NCBI GenBank assembly: GCA_031423755.1
Contig: JANPGC010000127.1
Coordinates: 1 to 13,782, forward strand
Direction of reading: 5' to 3'
Source of the DNA: JANMEX01 sp031423755
GTDB taxonomy: Bacteria; Pseudomonadota; Alphaproteobacteria; Rhizobiales; Rhizobiaceae
Length of the DNA stretch: 13,782 nucleotides
Below are positions 12,184-13,782 of the stretch, piece by piece (position 1 is the first letter of the stretch; each line of letters begins with the position of its first letter). The notes under the pieces were generated by a model. It had not been told where the DNA came from. It made no database searches and saw only the letters and a list, made by a program, of their open reading frames with translations. Made by a program: the position numbers and the translations under genes.

Positions 12184-13425
12184 ATGTCCGGCAAAAGTGT
12201 CATCATCATCGGCGGCGGCGTCATTGGCGTGAACGCCGCCTGCTTCCTTGTCGAGTCCGGTCATTCGGTGACGGTCATCGACCGCGACGGCATTTGCGAG
12301 GGCACAAGTTCGGGCAATGCGGCGGCATTTGACTTCTCCGACATCTTGCCGATGGCGCACAAGGGCATGCTGAAAAACGTGCCGCGCTGGTTGATGGACC
12401 CGCTGGGGCCGCTGTCGATCCCGCCCGCCTACTTTCCCTTTGTGCTGCCTTGGCTGATCAGGATGATGCGCGAGGGCGCGCCATCCAAACGCGACAGGTC
12501 CATCGCCGCGCAGGCGTCACTCATGCGCCTGACGGAGGCCGAGACGCTGGCGCTTGCCGAGCGGGCCGGCATTGCCGCGATGATCCGCAACGATGGATCG
12601 CTTGAGCTTTACACCAGCGAAGCGTCGTTTCAGTCGGGACTTCCCGGCTGGGCATATCGCGAAAAACATGGCGTACCGTTCGAGCATGTGCGCGGTCAGC
12701 GGCTGACAGAGTTGCAACCCGGCCTCTCGCCGACGGTGATCGCTGCGACGTTTTCGCCGTCATGGCGCACAGTTTCGAATCCGAAACATTACACGCTCGC
12801 CCTGTGGGACTATGCGCAGCGGCTAGGCGCTACATTCGAGCGCGGCGAGGCTCTTGAACTGCGGCCCTATTCCGGCGGAGCATCCGTCGACCTGAAGGAT
12901 GGACGCCGCCTGTCTGCGGATTTCGTGATCAACTGCGCCGGAGCCTGGTCGCACCGGCTGGCGGCGACGATTGGCGAGCGCATCCCGCTGGAGACTGAGC
13001 GCGGCTACAACACCACGCTGCCATCGTCAGCCTTTGACGCAAAACGGATGCTGATTTTCGGCGAGGACGGCTTTGTGCTGACGCCTTTGTCCAACGGTAT
13101 CCGCATCGGCGGAGCGGTCGAGCTTGGCGGTCTCGATCGCCCGCCGAACTACAGGCGTTCTGCCGCCATGCTGGAAAAGGCACTGCGATACTTGCCCCGC
13201 CTCAAGACGGGGGGCGGCACGCAATGGATGGGATTCCGCCCCTCGCTGCCGGACTCGCTTCCGGCCATCGGGCGCTCGAAAGCCTCGCCCCACATCATCC
13301 ACGGCTTTGGCCATGGCCATCACGGACTGACGCAATCTGCCGCCACCGGGCGCTTGCTGCGCGACCTTGCTTTGGGGCAGACTCCGGCGATTGATTTGTC
13401 CCCGTTCAACCCGCACCGCTTCTGA
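12184..13425 (+). CDS. FAD-dependent D-amino-acid dehydrogenase, probably D-hydroxyproline dehydrogenase
   Basis: A 413-residue DAO-family flavoprotein of DadA type. The dinucleotide-binding motif VIIIGGGVIGVNAACFL (residues 6-22), the acidic VIDRD that ends the second strand, and the C-terminal GFGHGHHGLTQSAATGRLL (about 382-400) that closes over FAD are plain. In this context it should oxidise cis-4-hydroxy-D-proline to delta1-pyrroline-4-hydroxy-2-carboxylate and feed the deaminase encoded upstream. The first residues lack a signal peptide; the enzyme is probably at the inner face of the membrane or cytosolic, passing electrons to the respiratory chain. The ATG at 12184 is chosen since the FAD motif follows it at once, although the frame is open further upstream inside the deaminase gene. 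The next gene begins 8 nt after its stop. Confidence 0.88.
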   Translation: MSGKSVIIIGGGVIGVNAACFLVESGHSVTVIDRDGICEGTSSGNAAAFDFSDILPMAHKGMLKNVPRWLMDPLGPLSIPPAYFPFVLPWLIRMMREGAPSKRDRSIAAQASLMRLTEAETLALAERAGIAAMIRNDGSLELYTSEASFQSGLPGWAYREKHGVPFEHVRGQRLTELQPGLSPTVIAATFSPSWRTVSNPKHYTLALWDYAQRLGATFERGEALELRPYSGGASVDLKDGRRLSADFVINCAGAWSHRLAATIGERIPLETERGYNTTLPSSAFDAKRMLIFGEDGFVLTPLSNGIRIGGAVELGGLDRPPNYRRSAAMLEKALRYLPRLKTGGGTQWMGFRPSLPDSLPAIGRSKASPHIIHGFGHGHHGLTQSAATGRLLRDLALGQTPAIDLSPFNPHRF

Positions 13426-13433
13426 GAGACATC

Positions 13434-13782
13434 TTGGCCAGACACACATTCCAATGCATTGACGGACACACCTGCGGCAACCCTGTGCGGCTTGTGGCAG
13501 GCGGCGGGCCAGTGCTCGATGGCAAGACCATGATGGAGAAGCGGGCGCATTTCCTCGCAGAGTTCGACTGGATCCGGCATGGGCTGATGTTCGAGCCGCG
13601 CGGCCATGACATGATGTCCGGCTCGATTCTCTATCCGCCTACGCGCGAGGATTGCGACATTGGCATCCTGTTCATCGAGACGTCCGGGTGCCTGCCGATG
13701 TGCGGACATGGCACCATCGGCACCGTGACGATGGCGCTGGAAAACGGGCTGGTGCGCGCCAAGACGCCCGGCATCCTGCGGC
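13434..13782 (+). CDS. 4-hydroxyproline 2-epimerase (proline racemase family), N-terminal part, cut by window end
   Basis: 116 codons are visible. They show the proline racemase/epimerase family motifs: CIDGHTCGNPVRLVAGG near the start, FEPRGHDMMSGSILYPPT at about 53-70, and MCGHGTIG with the first catalytic Cys90. The Cys rather than Ser or Thr fits the two-cysteine hydroxyproline epimerases; the second cysteine lies beyond the window. The enzyme turns trans-4-hydroxy-L-proline into cis-4-hydroxy-D-proline, the substrate of the dehydrogenase upstream. The start is a TTG at 13434 preceded by GAGAG; it gives the M-ARHTFQCIDGH beginning that matches relatives, and no in-frame ATG lies before the first motif. 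It is the third gene of the operon. Confidence 0.88.
   Translation, partial: MARHTFQCIDGHTCGNPVRLVAGGGPVLDGKTMMEKRAHFLAEFDWIRHGLMFEPRGHDMMSGSILYPPTREDCDIGILFIETSGCLPMCGHGTIGTVTMALENGLVRAKTPGILR

Noticed and set aside
11259..12224. Minus-strand open frame of 321 codons over the deaminase gene
   Set aside because: It is the antisense shadow of a clear DapA-family gene and shows no motif of its own.
1..13782. CRISPR array
   Set aside because: I looked for evenly spaced direct repeats of 24-48 nt near the Cas9-like gene and elsewhere and saw none; the palindromic leader occurs once only.

Overview
The window is GC-rich, tightly packed chromosomal DNA from an alphaproteobacterium, most likely in the Hyphomicrobiales (Rhizobiales). 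The clues are the gene families: GcvA-type LysR regulators, a small DUF1127 protein, an MmsA-type dehydrogenase beside a LysR regulator, and a 4-hydroxyproline catabolic cluster under a FadR-type GntR regulator. The genus cannot be fixed from the sequence alone.

Layout. Positions 1-100 hold the 5' end of a conserved hypothetical gene on the minus strand. A GcvA-like LysR regulator (263-1180, minus) is divergent from a DUF1127 gene (1308-1574, plus). Then comes the most unusual gene: a stand-alone, strongly reduced Cas9 homologue (1680-3791, minus, 703 aa). It keeps all RuvC and HNH catalytic residues, an arginine-rich bridge helix and a full-length C-terminal WED/PI-like region, but most of the REC lobe is missing. 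No cas1, cas2, csn2, cas4 or CRISPR array is visible in the window. Its leader (3792-3962) can fold in alternative ways, which makes it a candidate guide RNA or control element.

Next, a LysR regulator (3963-4844, minus) is divergent from methylmalonate-semialdehyde dehydrogenase mmsA (4955-6451), with nested palindromes in the shared promoter region. A two-gene minus-strand unit follows: a cytoplasmic trypsin-like serine protease with an intact His-Asp-Ser triad (6897-7886) and, 11 nt downstream, a small protein resembling the trypsin-co-occurring domain Trypco1 (6523-6885). Such pairs are known from predicted biological-conflict systems. A 487-nt gap (7887-8373) carries a short broken copy of part of a GntR gene. 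After it come a double HD-GYP/LuxR-HTH regulator (8374-9945) and a SnoaL/NTF2-like protein (10064-10495).

The right end is a coherent pathway. A GntR/FCD repressor (10578-11207, minus) is divergent from three co-directional genes: a DapA-family pyrroline-4-hydroxy-2-carboxylate deaminase, an FAD-dependent D-hydroxyproline dehydrogenase, and 4-hydroxyproline 2-epimerase, which is cut by the window end. Together they would convert trans-4-L-hydroxyproline to alpha-ketoglutarate semialdehyde. The strongest leads are the REC-less orphan Cas9-like nuclease with its structured leader, and the protease/Trypco1 pair.
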